Assembly (NCBI GenBank): GCA_040390855.1
Contig: JAZJXO010000017.1
Coordinates: 60,343-124,342, forward strand
Origin: Parvibaculum sp040390855
GTDB taxonomy: Bacteria > Pseudomonadota > Alphaproteobacteria > Parvibaculales > Parvibaculaceae
Reading direction: 5' to 3'
DNA length: 64,000 nt
Both the position numbers and the translations under genes were made by a program. Positions 33,582 through 43,114 of this stretch are shown piece after piece. A model generated the notes under the pieces. The model did no database searches. It saw only the letters and a program-made list of their open reading frames with translations, and was not told the DNA's origin. Position 1 is the stretch's first letter. Each line of letters begins with the position of its first letter.

Positions 33582-34529
33582 TCAGGTGCGTTCCAAGCCG
33601 GCCACGATGGCTTCTGCCTGTTTGAAAAGCGCCGGATCAATGGTCAGTCCCGACGCGGCTGCATTTTCTTCAAGTTGTTCAGGCCTGCTCGCGCCGACAA
33701 TGGCTGATGCGATATTCGGTTCGCGCAGGACCCAGGCCAATGAGAACTGGGAGAGGGTGCAGCCTGCTTCCTTGGCGAGAGGTTTCAGCCTCTGCACCGC
33801 TTCAAGCACATCGGGGCGCAAGCGGGATTGGATGTACTGTCCCATCTCGTCGCTACCGGCGCGTGATTCAGCGGGGATGGCCGCGCCCGGCAGATATTTG
33901 CCGGTCAGCACGCCTTGCGCGAGCGGCGACCAGACGATCTGCGAGATGCCATGGGTGGCAGATAGCGGAATGACTTTTTCTTCCGGTCGGCGCCAGAGCA
34001 ACGAGTATTGCGGCTGGCTTGAAACGAAGGGCACGGCACCCGCGATGGCAAGCGCGTCTTCGATCTGTGTCGGCGACCATTCGCTGAAGCCGATGTAGCG
34101 CGCCTTGCCCTGACGCACGATGTCGCTCAGGGCCTGCATGGTCTCTTCAAGCGGCGTCTCGGCGTCGTAACGATGGCACTGATAGAGATCGACGTGATCA
34201 ACACGCAACCGCTGTAGCGAGGCGTTGATCTGCTTGAGAATCTGGGCGCGTGACAGGCCCTTGTCCGTGGCGCTCATCGGAAAGAAAACTTTTGTCGCAA
34301 GCACATAGGAGTCGCGCGACCGGCTCGCAAGCGCCTCGCCGAGAAAGCTCTCCGCCGCGCCACGGCCATAGACATTTGCCGTGTCGATGAAATTGATGCC
34401 GAGGTCAAAAGCCTTGTTGATGCAGGCCGTCGCGCGATCGCGTTCGACGCCAACGCCATAGGTCAGCCACGAGCCGAGCGAGATTTCCGAAACGGTGAGG
34501 TCGCTTGAGCCGAGCTTGCGATATTTCAT
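33582..34529 (-). CDS. Aldo/keto reductase
   Basis: A 315-residue NADP-dependent TIM-barrel reductase close to the KCNAB/YdjG-like branch. It has MKYRKLGSSDLTVSEISLG at the start, FIDTANVYGRGAAE with the catalytic Asp and Tyr, VLATKVFF with the Lys and YQCHRYD with the His. The GGGAGA ribosome site precedes the ATG. It lies divergent to the aldehyde dehydrogenase gene with 180 bases between; the two may deal with the same aldehyde, one by reduction and the other by oxidation. Confidence 0.93.
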   Translation of the reverse strand: MKYRKLGSSDLTVSEISLGSWLTYGVGVERDRATACINKAFDLGINFIDTANVYGRGAAESFLGEALASRSRDSYVLATKVFFPMSATDKGLSRAQILKQINASLQRLRVDHVDLYQCHRYDAETPLEETMQALSDIVRQGKARYIGFSEWSPTQIEDALAIAGAVPFVSSQPQYSLLWRRPEEKVIPLSATHGISQIVWSPLAQGVLTGKYLPGAAIPAESRAGSDEMGQYIQSRLRPDVLEAVQRLKPLAKEAGCTLSQFSLAWVLREPNIASAIVGASRPEQLEENAAASGLTIDPALFKQAEAIVAGLERT

Positions 34530-34709
34530 ATTTATCTCCCGTTTTTAATTTCATTGCGATGGCGCGGGCCTGTCAACACGGTTGCGTCCAGCCTAACCAT
34601 AGGCAACCATATGCCCATGCGGATATAACGACAAAAATTCGTCATCCGTTTGTCTTTCATCGCACATGGTCTTCAAAAATGTGCGGGTTCAAAAATCAGG
34701 AATGCTGCC

Positions 34710-36206
34710 ATGACGGTTTTGCCAACAGTCGGGAACCCCCACCATCCTTTTCTGGACGGAAAACCAAAACGTCTGCTGATTGACGGGCTATGGGTCGGGG
34801 CGGCGTCAGGGGAGACCTTCCCCTCGATCAATCCGGCGACGGGCGCGGTGCTCGCATATGTGGCCAAGGGCGATGCCGAAGACATAGACCGCGCGGTGGC
34901 AGCGGCGCGGCGGGCTTTCGAAGGGCCGTGGAGCAAATGCAAACCGTTCGAGCGTCAGCGCTATCTGCTCAAACTCGCAGAGCTTGTCGATCAGCGATTT
35001 GACGAACTGGCTACGCTCGACACGCTTGATATGGGAGCGCCGATCAGCCGGACGGGGGGTGGACGCCAGCGCGTTGTCGGAATGCTGCGTTATTATGCGG
35101 GCATGGCGACGAGCATTCATGGTGACACGATTGCCAATTCGCTGCCCGGCGAGATTTTTTCCTACACTCTGAAAGAGCCTGTCGGTGTGGTCGGCGCGAT
35201 CATTCCATGGAACGGGCCTCTGGCGGCCTGTGTCTGGAAACTCGGTCCGGTGCTGGCGACCGGCTGCACGGTTGTGCTGAAACCCGCAGAAGAAGCGCCG
35301 CTGACCGCGCTGCTGCTGGGCGAGCTTATTCTCGAAGCGGGTATTCCGAACGGTGTCGTCAACATCGTCACCGGTGACGGCGAGACGGCAGGCGCGGCGC
35401 TGTCCAATCATATGGATGTCGACAAGGTGGCCTTCACGGGATCGCATATTACCGGTCAGCACATTGTCAGGGCGTCGGCGGGCAATCTGAAACGCATCTC
35501 GCTCGAACTTGGTGGCAAGTCGCCGGATATTGTTTTTGCCGATGCCGATCTTGATGCCGCCGTGCCGGGCTCGGCCATGGCGGTCTTTGCGAATTCAGGC
35601 CAGATATGCAGCGCCGGTACGCGGCTCTTTGTCGAGCGGCGCATCTATGACGAGTTTGTCGGACGCGTCGCGGAGTTCGGGAAAAATCTGCGTGTGGGCA
35701 ACGGGCTTGATCCGATGACGCAGGTCGGACCGCTTGTATCCGAATTGCAGCTTGATCGTGTGACGGATTATCTGAGCATCGGCAAGCAGGAGGGCGCACG
35801 CGCGCTCGCAGGCGGACAAAGGCTGACGGACGGGGCGCTGTCGGAAGGGTATTTCGTGTCGCCGACTGTTTTCTCCGATGTGCGCGATGACATGCGAATT
35901 GCGCAGGAGGAAATTTTCGGACCGGTTCTGTCGGCCATTCCGTTTGACGATGTGGAAGAAGTGATCCGGCGCGGCAACCAGACGACATTTGGTCTGGGCA
36001 GCGGCATCTGGACCAGAGATGTGACTAAAGCGCATAAACTGGCCAAGGGTTTGCGGGCGGGCTCGGTCTGGGTCAACTGCTATCAGGCGATGGATCCGGC
36101 GGTGCCGTTTGGCGGTTACAAGATGAGCGGCTATGGCCGCGAGTCCGGCCCCCAGCATGTCGACGAATATCTCAATGTGAAAGCCGTCTGGATCAAGACG
36201 GAGTGA
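34710..36206 (+). CDS. Aldehyde dehydrogenase, NAD(P)-dependent
   Basis: A 498-residue aldehyde dehydrogenase of usual length. It has IPWNGPL, SLELGGKSPDIVF with the general-base Glu, NSGQICSAGTRLFV with the catalytic Cys, and EEIFGPVLSAIPF. The ATG at 34710 has AGGA 8 bases upstream; the longer frame to 34650 lacks support. A paralogue with the same layout is at 46453. It is monocistronic and ends in a strong terminator. Confidence 0.93.
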   Translation: MTVLPTVGNPHHPFLDGKPKRLLIDGLWVGAASGETFPSINPATGAVLAYVAKGDAEDIDRAVAAARRAFEGPWSKCKPFERQRYLLKLAELVDQRFDELATLDTLDMGAPISRTGGGRQRVVGMLRYYAGMATSIHGDTIANSLPGEIFSYTLKEPVGVVGAIIPWNGPLAACVWKLGPVLATGCTVVLKPAEEAPLTALLLGELILEAGIPNGVVNIVTGDGETAGAALSNHMDVDKVAFTGSHITGQHIVRASAGNLKRISLELGGKSPDIVFADADLDAAVPGSAMAVFANSGQICSAGTRLFVERRIYDEFVGRVAEFGKNLRVGNGLDPMTQVGPLVSELQLDRVTDYLSIGKQEGARALAGGQRLTDGALSEGYFVSPTVFSDVRDDMRIAQEEIFGPVLSAIPFDDVEEVIRRGNQTTFGLGSGIWTRDVTKAHKLAKGLRAGSVWVNCYQAMDPAVPFGGYKMSGYGRESGPQHVDEYLNVKAVWIKTE

Positions 36207-36217
36207 GGCCGCCATCG

Positions 36218-36253
36218 GGACCACATGTCGTAAGTGATATGTGGTCCTTTTCT
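36218..36253 (+). terminator. Strong rho-independent terminator
   Basis: GGACCACAT (36218-36226) pairs perfectly with ATGTGGTCC (36239-36247) across a 12-base loop and is followed by TTTTCTT. It ends the aldehyde dehydrogenase gene; the converging catabolic operon ends 40 bases further on. Confidence 0.85.
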
Positions 36254-36294
36254 TAAATGTAATCTGTCGATTTGGTGAGGAGATCGTGTGTTGG

Positions 36295-37173
36295 TCAGGT
36301 CTCAAGCCGATACGCTTTACCGTCACGAATGATGCGGCCAGCCGTCACGCCCGCCCAATGCGTCCCGATGACCAGCGTTGCATCTGCGGATAGCTCCGCA
36401 AAAAAAGTTTCTCGCGTGTGGGTTGACTGAGATCGGTCGTAGTCAACGCTGGCTGCCCAGTCGGGGTGGGCAAGCTGGCAGGGATGGTGAACAAAATCAC
36501 CGGTGATGAGGGCTTTTTTTCCTCTCGACGCAATGCGAACGCTTACATGGCCCGGCGTGTGTCCGGGGCTGGGCACCAGGAAAACTTCTTCGCAGATCCT
36601 GTGATCGGTCTCGACCAGATCGACGAGACCGGCTTCAAAAACCGGCCTGATGGAATCGGAAAAGACTGCTATCTGCAATGCGCCGAATACTTCATCCGGT
36701 GAGGAATGTTCCGCTTCGGTCTTCCAATAGTCAAATTCCGTTCGGCCCATAAGGTATCTGGCTTTAGGAAAGGTCGGCTGCCACTTTCCATCAACGAGCA
36801 TGGTGTTCCAGCCGACGTGATCAATATGCAGATGGGTGCAGACAACGGTGTCAATGTTGTCGCGCGTAAAGCCCGCACGTTCGAGGGTTTGTAGAAACGG
36901 AAGCTGGAGCTTATCCCAAAAGGGAACTGCCGCTCGTGGCTTGTCGTTACCCACGCAGGTGTCGACAAGTATTTTGCGCGTTGGAGTTTCGATGACGAGA
37001 GCATGAAAACTCATTTTGAGCGCACCGGCATCGGTCATGAAGTGCGGTTTCATCCAGGTAAGCGGCAGGACTGCTTCTGGTGTTGCTTCTGCAATAAGAG
37101 ACTCGAGACCACTATCAAGCTCGGACTCCACAATCTTCGTAACGGTCACATCGCCGATCTTCCACTTCAACAT
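36295..37173 (-). CDS. Metallo-beta-lactamase-fold hydrolase
   Basis: A 292-residue MBL-fold hydrolase. The zinc-binding motif is THLHIDHVGW (HxHxDH), then PGHTPGH, and a later GDFVHH Asp. The pattern is like lactonases and other small-molecule hydrolases of this superfamily. The second of two ATGs (37173) is chosen because GGAGGA lies 7 bases upstream; the first (37179) is only 1 base away. It is the last gene of the leftward catabolic run. A ring-opening or ester hydrolysis role is plausible. Confidence 0.88.
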   Translation of the reverse strand: MLKWKIGDVTVTKIVESELDSGLESLIAEATPEAVLPLTWMKPHFMTDAGALKMSFHALVIETPTRKILVDTCVGNDKPRAAVPFWDKLQLPFLQTLERAGFTRDNIDTVVCTHLHIDHVGWNTMLVDGKWQPTFPKARYLMGRTEFDYWKTEAEHSSPDEVFGALQIAVFSDSIRPVFEAGLVDLVETDHRICEEVFLVPSPGHTPGHVSVRIASRGKKALITGDFVHHPCQLAHPDWAASVDYDRSQSTHTRETFFAELSADATLVIGTHWAGVTAGRIIRDGKAYRLET

Positions 37174-37204
37174 TTCCATTTCCTCCGGTTTGATTTTTTA
37201 TGCG

Positions 37205-37987
37205 CTACAGGGCAAGGTTTCGTATAAACCGGCCCACCGCCTCGTTAAAAAGAGCAGGAGCTTCCACATTCACGGAATGGCCAACTTCGACATCGACCAC
37301 CTGGAGCGATGGAAGAAGCTCGACTGCGCGGTTCCGCAATGGCTGAAAGGCCTTCTCCCAGACGCCGTTCATAAGCAGCGTCGGCACGTCGATGTCGGCG
37401 AAGCGATCAATGACAGAAAGTTCGGGGCTCGTGAAGCGTATGGCATTGGCGATTCCGGTCGGTGAAATCAGCGCGGCATCGTCGATCATTTCCTGCTTGA
37501 TATGCGGAGCGAACCGCTCTGCCTGACGCGGGTGGAAAGGAAGAGCCTCGATTGCTGCTGTTCCACCAGCTTCCAACGCTGCTGCGCGGACGACTCGTTC
37601 TCTATCGTTGCCCATCACGCCGGGGGCCGAGAGGGCGGAGATCGAATTGGTGAAAATCTGCTTAAATATTCTGTCGGGGTGCGCCAGCGCATACTGAATG
37701 GTGAGACCGGCGCCGAAGGACTGACCGCAGATCAGCCAGTGCTCGACGCCAAGAGACTGTCTGATCTTCTCGAAGATTTCGATATAGCTGCGAACGCTGT
37801 ATGCATCGGCGTTCTCGGGCGTCGGCGACCGGCCATGCCCCCAAAGCTCGACGATGACCGGCCGACAAAACTCCCGAAGGCCGGCGAGATTGGCGCGCCA
37901 TTGTGCACGGCTTGAAAGAAAGCCGTGCACCAGCAAGAGATAAGGTCCCGGTGCGTCAGAGTGAATTTCCACATATGGCATAGCCAT
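37205..37987 (-). CDS. Alpha/beta hydrolase
   Basis: A 260-residue alpha/beta-hydrolase. The nucleophile elbow is GQSFGAG (Ser about residue 94), with an oxyanion region LLVHGFLSS and a catalytic His in VEVGHSVNVEAP near the end. It starts directly after the stop of the GMC gene, so the two are translated together. It could release an ester-linked alcohol or acid for the GMC oxidase and CoA steps. Confidence 0.88.
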   Translation of the reverse strand: MAMPYVEIHSDAPGPYLLLVHGFLSSRAQWRANLAGLREFCRPVIVELWGHGRSPTPENADAYSVRSYIEIFEKIRQSLGVEHWLICGQSFGAGLTIQYALAHPDRIFKQIFTNSISALSAPGVMGNDRERVVRAAALEAGGTAAIEALPFHPRQAERFAPHIKQEMIDDAALISPTGIANAIRFTSPELSVIDRFADIDVPTLLMNGVWEKAFQPLRNRAVELLPSLQVVDVEVGHSVNVEAPALFNEAVGRFIRNLAL

Positions 37988-39595
37988 TCAGACAATCCCG
38001 CTCTTGGCAGAGTCCTCGATGATCATCGCCGCGCCTTTTTCAGCGATCATAATCGCGGGAGCGTTCGTATTGCCGGAAACGATGGCCGGCATGATCGAGG
38101 CATCTATGACACGCAAACCCTGAAGCCCGCGAACTCTCAGCCGGTCATCGACGACCGCGAGTTCATCGTGTCCCATGCGGCAGGTGCCGACGGGGTGATA
38201 CATGGATTGGGCGTTGTCACGGATGAAACTCAGAATCTCTTCGTCGGACCGGATCTTCTGGCCGGGCGCCGTTTCCTCCTGAACGTGGTCTGCCATGGGC
38301 TTGCTGGTAAAGATGCGGCGAATCCAATGCAGGCCGGCCAACAGGGCGTTACGATCTTCGTCAACGGCCAGATAATTCGCGAGCATACTCGGCGGGACCA
38401 GCGGATTGGCCGATTTGAGGCGCACGCGCCCTCGTGATTGCGGACGTAGATGGGAAATCGATGCGGTGACCCCCGGGAAAGGGTCGGACATTATCTTGCC
38501 TTCGGGTGTGAAGGCCGAACTCATCGGCCTGAAATTGATTTGCAGATCGGGCCGGTCGACATGAGCGCCGGAGCGAACAAAGGCACAGGCTTGCGAGGCG
38601 CCAAGCGTCAGAATGCCTTTCTGGCGGAGTGCGTATTGAAGGACGTGTGGCAACACCCGCCAGCCGTGAAGATACTGGTTGATCGAAAAAGCGGCGTTCA
38701 CGCGGCAGCGATAGTGAACATAGATATGATCATGCAGATTTTCGCCCACGCCTGCGAGATTGTGGACGACATCAATTCCATTTTCGCGAAGGTGTTCAGC
38801 CGGACCAACGCCGGACAGCATCAGGAGTTGCGGCGAATTGATAACACCGGCAGAAAGTATGATTTCCCGCGCCTGGACCTGACGCTCTTCTTGCCCAACC
38901 CGATAGATGAGGCCCGTGGCGCGCGTACCCTCGAACAGGATGCGCTGCACCTGTGCGCCCACCTCAATCGTCAGGTTGTCTCTGTTTCTCGCAGGAGTGA
39001 GGAAAGCCGACGCCGTTGAATTACGCACCCCGTCCTTGATTGTAAATTGCAGGAAGCTGACGCCTTCCTGACGCCCGTCGTTGAAATCGTCAATTGCAGG
39101 AATGCCGGCACTTACGGCTGACTGCACGAAGGCTTGCGAGGCAGGATGCCTGAAGGTGGGATCCGTGACGGAGAGTTCGCCATCGTCGCCGTGATATTCA
39201 TTGGCGCCGCGCGCATTTCGCTCGCTCCGCTTGAAATAGGGAAGAACGTTCTCCCATGACCAACCGGCATTGCCGAGTTGTCGCCATTCGTCGTAGTCCC
39301 CCGGGTGTCCACGCACATAGGCCATGCCGTTGATGGCGCTGGAGCCGCCGAGTGTTTTGCCGCGCGGCCAGTAGATGCGGCGATTGCCCAGATGGGGTTC
39401 AGGCTCGGTCGAATAGCCCCAGTTGAGTGTCGGGTGGACGAAAACGCGCGAGAGGCCGGCGGGTATTTTGAGCCAGGGATTGGTATCTTTCGGACCCGCT
39501 TCGAGCAGCAACACCCTGCAACGTCCGTCCTGAGACAGACGGTTGGCGAGAACGCATCCCGACGATCCGGCTCCAACAATGACATAGTCGTACAT
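37988..39595 (-). CDS. GMC-family oxidoreductase (choline dehydrogenase-like)
   Basis: A 535-residue flavoprotein that oxidises primary alcohols. It has the FAD motif DYVIVGAGSSGCVLANRL, GGSSAINGMAYVRGH, and a C-terminal active site YHPVGTCRMG (catalytic His) with SGNTNAPAIMIAEKGA. No signal peptide. It sits between the MmgE/PrpD gene (14 bases upstream) and the alpha/beta hydrolase (no gap), and would feed an aldehyde to the divergent aldehyde dehydrogenase. Confidence 0.93.
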   Translation of the reverse strand: MYDYVIVGAGSSGCVLANRLSQDGRCRVLLLEAGPKDTNPWLKIPAGLSRVFVHPTLNWGYSTEPEPHLGNRRIYWPRGKTLGGSSAINGMAYVRGHPGDYDEWRQLGNAGWSWENVLPYFKRSERNARGANEYHGDDGELSVTDPTFRHPASQAFVQSAVSAGIPAIDDFNDGRQEGVSFLQFTIKDGVRNSTASAFLTPARNRDNLTIEVGAQVQRILFEGTRATGLIYRVGQEERQVQAREIILSAGVINSPQLLMLSGVGPAEHLRENGIDVVHNLAGVGENLHDHIYVHYRCRVNAAFSINQYLHGWRVLPHVLQYALRQKGILTLGASQACAFVRSGAHVDRPDLQINFRPMSSAFTPEGKIMSDPFPGVTASISHLRPQSRGRVRLKSANPLVPPSMLANYLAVDEDRNALLAGLHWIRRIFTSKPMADHVQEETAPGQKIRSDEEILSFIRDNAQSMYHPVGTCRMGHDELAVVDDRLRVRGLQGLRVIDASIMPAIVSGNTNAPAIMIAEKGAAMIIEDSAKSGIV

Positions 39596-39609
39596 ATCGC
39601 TGCGTTTCC

Positions 39610-40953
39610 TTATTCTATGGTGGTCAGTCGATGAATGTTGGCCGCGCTTTCCAGCGTGTTGATCTGCAACTGGAGTCTTTCCGCGCGATCAATACCGATG
39701 ACGGGTTCGGTCAAACTGCGAAACTTGCGGAGAAGACGTTTGCCCTGTCGGTTGATATCCCGGTCTGGAATGCCGACATCAACCTGATCTGTGAAAGTCT
39801 GGCCAGATTGCATCCTGATCAGAATGTCGGCGCCCGTACCCGGGGCCTGATCTCCATGAACCGTTATGCGGTTCCGGATCGTCACCAGTGCCTGGTCGGT
39901 TGCATTCTCATCGGAGTAGCTTTCAATCGCGGCTGTATCAATGCCGGTCGCAGCCAAAGCGGCGACGTGAGCCAGACTGAACTTCATTTCAAGACCGGTG
40001 CGCGGCGAGGGGATGTTGCAGACTTTCAGGTGCCCCGGCGCGACGTGGATGTCGATCGACTCTATGTCGTGCGGAAGCAGCGATTGTTCCCGGCAAATGG
40101 TGCTCACAGCCTCGATGGTCGAATGCGTGAGATAGCAGGCCGCATGAAATTTGAAGAGCGTGTCGACGACCCTGCTGCTTCGCGGCTGAAAATATCCCTC
40201 CGGCAAGCTCTCGCAGTCGCTCTGCGTAGTGACGAATCCTTGTGGTACTTCGAGCACGCCCGGGTGAGCTGTGAATCCGCGTTTGGCCAGCCGCGCCGCA
40301 AGAACGCCGTTGGCAGCCGCCTTGCCAGCGTGAAACGGTTTGGCCATGGTGCCGAACATTGACTTCAGCCCCGCTGCCTGTGTGCCTGCAAGGCCCAGCG
40401 CCATCGCCATCTGTTCTTCGTCGAGATCAAGTAGAAGACCGGCGGCGGCCGCCGCGCCGAAGGATCCCAATGTCGCCGTCGAATGAAATCCGCGATCATA
40501 ATGCGACGGCATGACAAGCGAGCCGACAAAGGCCGCCGCTTCGTAGCCCGCTATAAAAGCGCGAAGGACTTTTTCGCCCGAGGCATTCTCTGCTTCGGCA
40601 ACGGCGAGCACCGCCGGCAGTATGGCAACCGTCGGATGACCAACCAGAGGGTGAACATCGTCATAGTCGAGCGCATGGGATGTCGCGCCATTGATGAGCG
40701 CCGCGTCAGCCGGTGAACATTTGGCAGCCGATCCGATGATCGTTGCCTGTCCTCTGGAATAGTCGGCGACCTCTTCGCGCAGCAGGCGCGCCACAGGTTC
40801 ATCGAAACCCGCAAGCGTCACGGCGAACCAATCGAGGATACATTGTTTGGCGACCGCGAGTGTGGTGGCGTCGAGCGCCTCATCAGCGCTGGAGACGATG
40901 CGACGAGACAGGTCCATCGTGACACGTTTGCTGCCTTCAATGTTTTCTGCCAT
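39610..40953 (-). CDS. MmgE/PrpD-family protein (2-methylcitrate dehydratase / cis-aconitate decarboxylase superfamily)
   Basis: A 447-residue member of the MmgE/PrpD superfamily, which includes 2-methylcitrate dehydratase, iminodisuccinate epimerase and cis-aconitate decarboxylase. Marks are ATSHALDYDDVHP, HPTVAILPAVLAVAE, GFHSTATLGSFGAAAAA, and KPFHAGKAAANGVLAA, in family order. GGGAGGG lies 9 bases before the ATG. Its presence in a CoA-thioester operon suggests dehydration, isomerisation or decarboxylation of a tricarboxylate or dicarboxylate. No citrate synthase-like gene (PrpC) is nearby, so a plain methylcitrate cycle is unlikely. Confidence 0.9.
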   Translation of the reverse strand: MAENIEGSKRVTMDLSRRIVSSADEALDATTLAVAKQCILDWFAVTLAGFDEPVARLLREEVADYSRGQATIIGSAAKCSPADAALINGATSHALDYDDVHPLVGHPTVAILPAVLAVAEAENASGEKVLRAFIAGYEAAAFVGSLVMPSHYDRGFHSTATLGSFGAAAAAGLLLDLDEEQMAMALGLAGTQAAGLKSMFGTMAKPFHAGKAAANGVLAARLAKRGFTAHPGVLEVPQGFVTTQSDCESLPEGYFQPRSSRVVDTLFKFHAACYLTHSTIEAVSTICREQSLLPHDIESIDIHVAPGHLKVCNIPSPRTGLEMKFSLAHVAALAATGIDTAAIESYSDENATDQALVTIRNRITVHGDQAPGTGADILIRMQSGQTFTDQVDVGIPDRDINRQGKRLLRKFRSLTEPVIGIDRAERLQLQINTLESAANIHRLTTIE

Positions 40954-41029
40954 CCGTTCGGTCCCTCCCTCTTATGACCCTCGTTTTCCGAAGTGTCCGT
41001 GTCATCCGGCTACAAACTTGTGCGGGCCA

Positions 41030-42235
41030 TCATTTGCCGCGCGTCGGCTTACCGAGCAGGCGATCCGAAATGATCCGCTGCTGAATTTCGGAGGTGCCTT
41101 CGAAAATCTTGGTGAGTCTGGCGTCGCGCCAATAGCGCTCCACGGGATGCAGCGTCGTGAATCCGGCACCCCCCAAAATCTGTATCGCCTCGCTTGTGAC
41201 CCGCTCTGACATTTCCGAGGCGAAATATTTCACCATGGAGGTCTGCACCGATACCGGGTTGCCGGCATCAATTTCGTTGCAGGTGTAGTACATGAGCTGT
41301 CGTGCGGCCTCGATCTCGGTCGCCATCGTGGCGATTTTGAAACGGATCGCCTGGAAGTTCGAAATCGGCTCGCCGAATTGAACGCGTTCTTTGGCATAGC
41401 TGATCGCATGATCGAGGGCTGCCTGTGCCAGTCCGATTGAGCGGGCCGCCGTATGCGCGCGTGCGATCTCAAGACTTGCGGCAGCGGCCTGAAAGCCGCG
41501 GCCTTCGGCATCACCTGTCTCGTGGCGCGCCGGAGCGCGGACTCCGTCGAAGTGCAGTTCCCACGTTTTCCAGCCGAAATAGCCGATCTTCGGAATAGGG
41601 GAACCTGTCACGCCCTTCGGAAGTTCGCCTTTCGGCTTCTCTACGGTGACACTGACAGTGCGAGGTCTTCCCGAAGCGGGGAGCGGCTCGTCGATCCGGC
41701 AGAGGACGCTGATGAAATCGGCACCGTCGGCAAAGGTGCACCAATACTTATTGCCAGTGACAACCCATTCATCACCGTCGCGGAGCGCGCGACACGCGAC
41801 GCTCGACAGATCGGAACCCGTCTGCGGCTCGGAGAGTGCAGCGGCACCAAGATAGCGCCCCCGGGCCATGGCTGCGGTCTTTTCACGGCGTTCGCTTTCG
41901 CTTCCTGAAATTGAGCGATAGAAGCCATTGCCCCGTGCGATGATGCTGGCGACGCTCATCCAGCCGCGCGCCAATTCCTCCGCCACCAGACAATATTCGA
42001 ATGCACCAAGCCCAAGCCCGCCCAATTCTTCAGGAATGAGGATGCCGAAGAAACCGAGATCGCCCATTTTTTCGATGAGTTCGCGGGGGATGTCACCTTT
42101 CTCCGGATCGAGCCTGTTCGCCACAGGGGTAACTTCGTCACGCGTGAAATTTCGCGCGAGATCGCGCATCATCAGGCGTTCTTCGGTCAGGTAGCTCAGA
42201 TTGCGGGCCGCCGACTTGGCTATGTGTTCGTTCAT
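41030..42235 (-). CDS. Acyl-CoA dehydrogenase, short-chain EGT type
   Basis: A 401-residue acyl-CoA dehydrogenase. ALSEPQTGSDLSSVA and the KYWCTFADGADF stretch contact flavin, RVQFGEPISNFQAIRFKIATM is typical, and the catalytic Glu is in KIFEGTSEIQQRII near the end, as in short-chain acyl-CoA and glutaryl-CoA-like enzymes. GAGGAG precedes the ATG by 8 bases. It lies between the iclR gene and the MmgE/PrpD gene. It would introduce a double bond that a MaoC protein then hydrates. Confidence 0.94.
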   Translation of the reverse strand: MNEHIAKSAARNLSYLTEERLMMRDLARNFTRDEVTPVANRLDPEKGDIPRELIEKMGDLGFFGILIPEELGGLGLGAFEYCLVAEELARGWMSVASIIARGNGFYRSISGSESERREKTAAMARGRYLGAAALSEPQTGSDLSSVACRALRDGDEWVVTGNKYWCTFADGADFISVLCRIDEPLPASGRPRTVSVTVEKPKGELPKGVTGSPIPKIGYFGWKTWELHFDGVRAPARHETGDAEGRGFQAAAASLEIARAHTAARSIGLAQAALDHAISYAKERVQFGEPISNFQAIRFKIATMATEIEAARQLMYYTCNEIDAGNPVSVQTSMVKYFASEMSERVTSEAIQILGGAGFTTLHPVERYWRDARLTKIFEGTSEIQQRIISDRLLGKPTRGK

Positions 42236-42352
42236 CTAGTCGACTCCTCAAGCCGTGCCATGAATCCGGCCGACGACCGGAAGGATATATTTTTGTTCTT
42301 TACCGGAACCTCCGGCTGCTTCTCGAACATGTGTGTTCTCCCGGTATTTTCT

Positions 42353-43111
42353 CTATTTCTGATCGAGGTGTTCCCGCATCACCTCGATGATTTTTTTACG
42401 TCGTTGATCAATCCGCGGCATCGGTCCTCCGATGCCGATCGCCAGAAGCGGGCTATTGCCGTCGTTTGGCGCGAGCATGGCTATGACGTTGGCTCCATGC
42501 GTCATCTTTCCCCGGCTTTCGGCGTAACCGCGTTCGCGGATAAGCTCGATTTCCTTTAGAAATTCACCTTCTTTGACGCGCTGGCTTGCGTTACCCGCGT
42601 CGGCATTGTTTCGGCGGATGATCGCCTTCACCTGCGTATTTGTTTTCTGACCAAGCAGTATTTGTCCTGCCGCTGAAAGCGTCATGGGTCGGACCGTTCC
42701 GACAGTGACGCTCAATTGCACCGCGTAGCTCGCCGCGAGTATGTGGACATACCGTATGTGAGGGCCGCTTTGCAGGCCGAGCATGACTGTCTCTCCCGTT
42801 TCGCGGCGCAGGGCTTCCATGACCTCCGTGATTGCTTCGCTTTCATAGCGTGACGCCTGTATCCAGTTGCCGAGCAGCGTTACACGATAGGTTGGAACGA
42901 AGCGCCGCGCGGTTGGTTCGTAATCGAGATAGTTGAGAGTGACGAGAGACCTCAAAAGCATCGACGTACTGGACTGCGGCATATCAAGCGCTGCCGCGAC
43001 TTCGCCAACAGTCGCCGGTCGTTGATGGATACGAAAATACTCAAACACTTCGAGCGTTCGCGCAGCCGATTTGATGACGTTTCCCTGCGGCCTCCCATTC
43101 TTTCTCGGCAT
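42353..43111 (-). CDS. IclR-family transcriptional regulator
   Basis: A 252-residue IclR regulator. The N-terminal winged helix-turn-helix covers about residues 15-75 (TVGEVAAALDMPQSSTSMLLRSLVTLNYLDYE), and the C-terminal effector domain includes IRYVHILAAS and RGYAESRGKMTHGANVIAMLAP. It starts 3 bases after the CitE-like lyase gene and is inside the catabolic run, so it probably senses a pathway intermediate and controls the promoter at 46257-46452. That target is inferred from position. Confidence 0.92.
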   Translation of the reverse strand: MPRKNGRPQGNVIKSAARTLEVFEYFRIHQRPATVGEVAAALDMPQSSTSMLLRSLVTLNYLDYEPTARRFVPTYRVTLLGNWIQASRYESEAITEVMEALRRETGETVMLGLQSGPHIRYVHILAASYAVQLSVTVGTVRPMTLSAAGQILLGQKTNTQVKAIIRRNNADAGNASQRVKEGEFLKEIELIRERGYAESRGKMTHGANVIAMLAPNDGNSPLLAIGIGGPMPRIDQRRKKIIEVMREHLDQK

Positions 43112-43114
43112 AGG

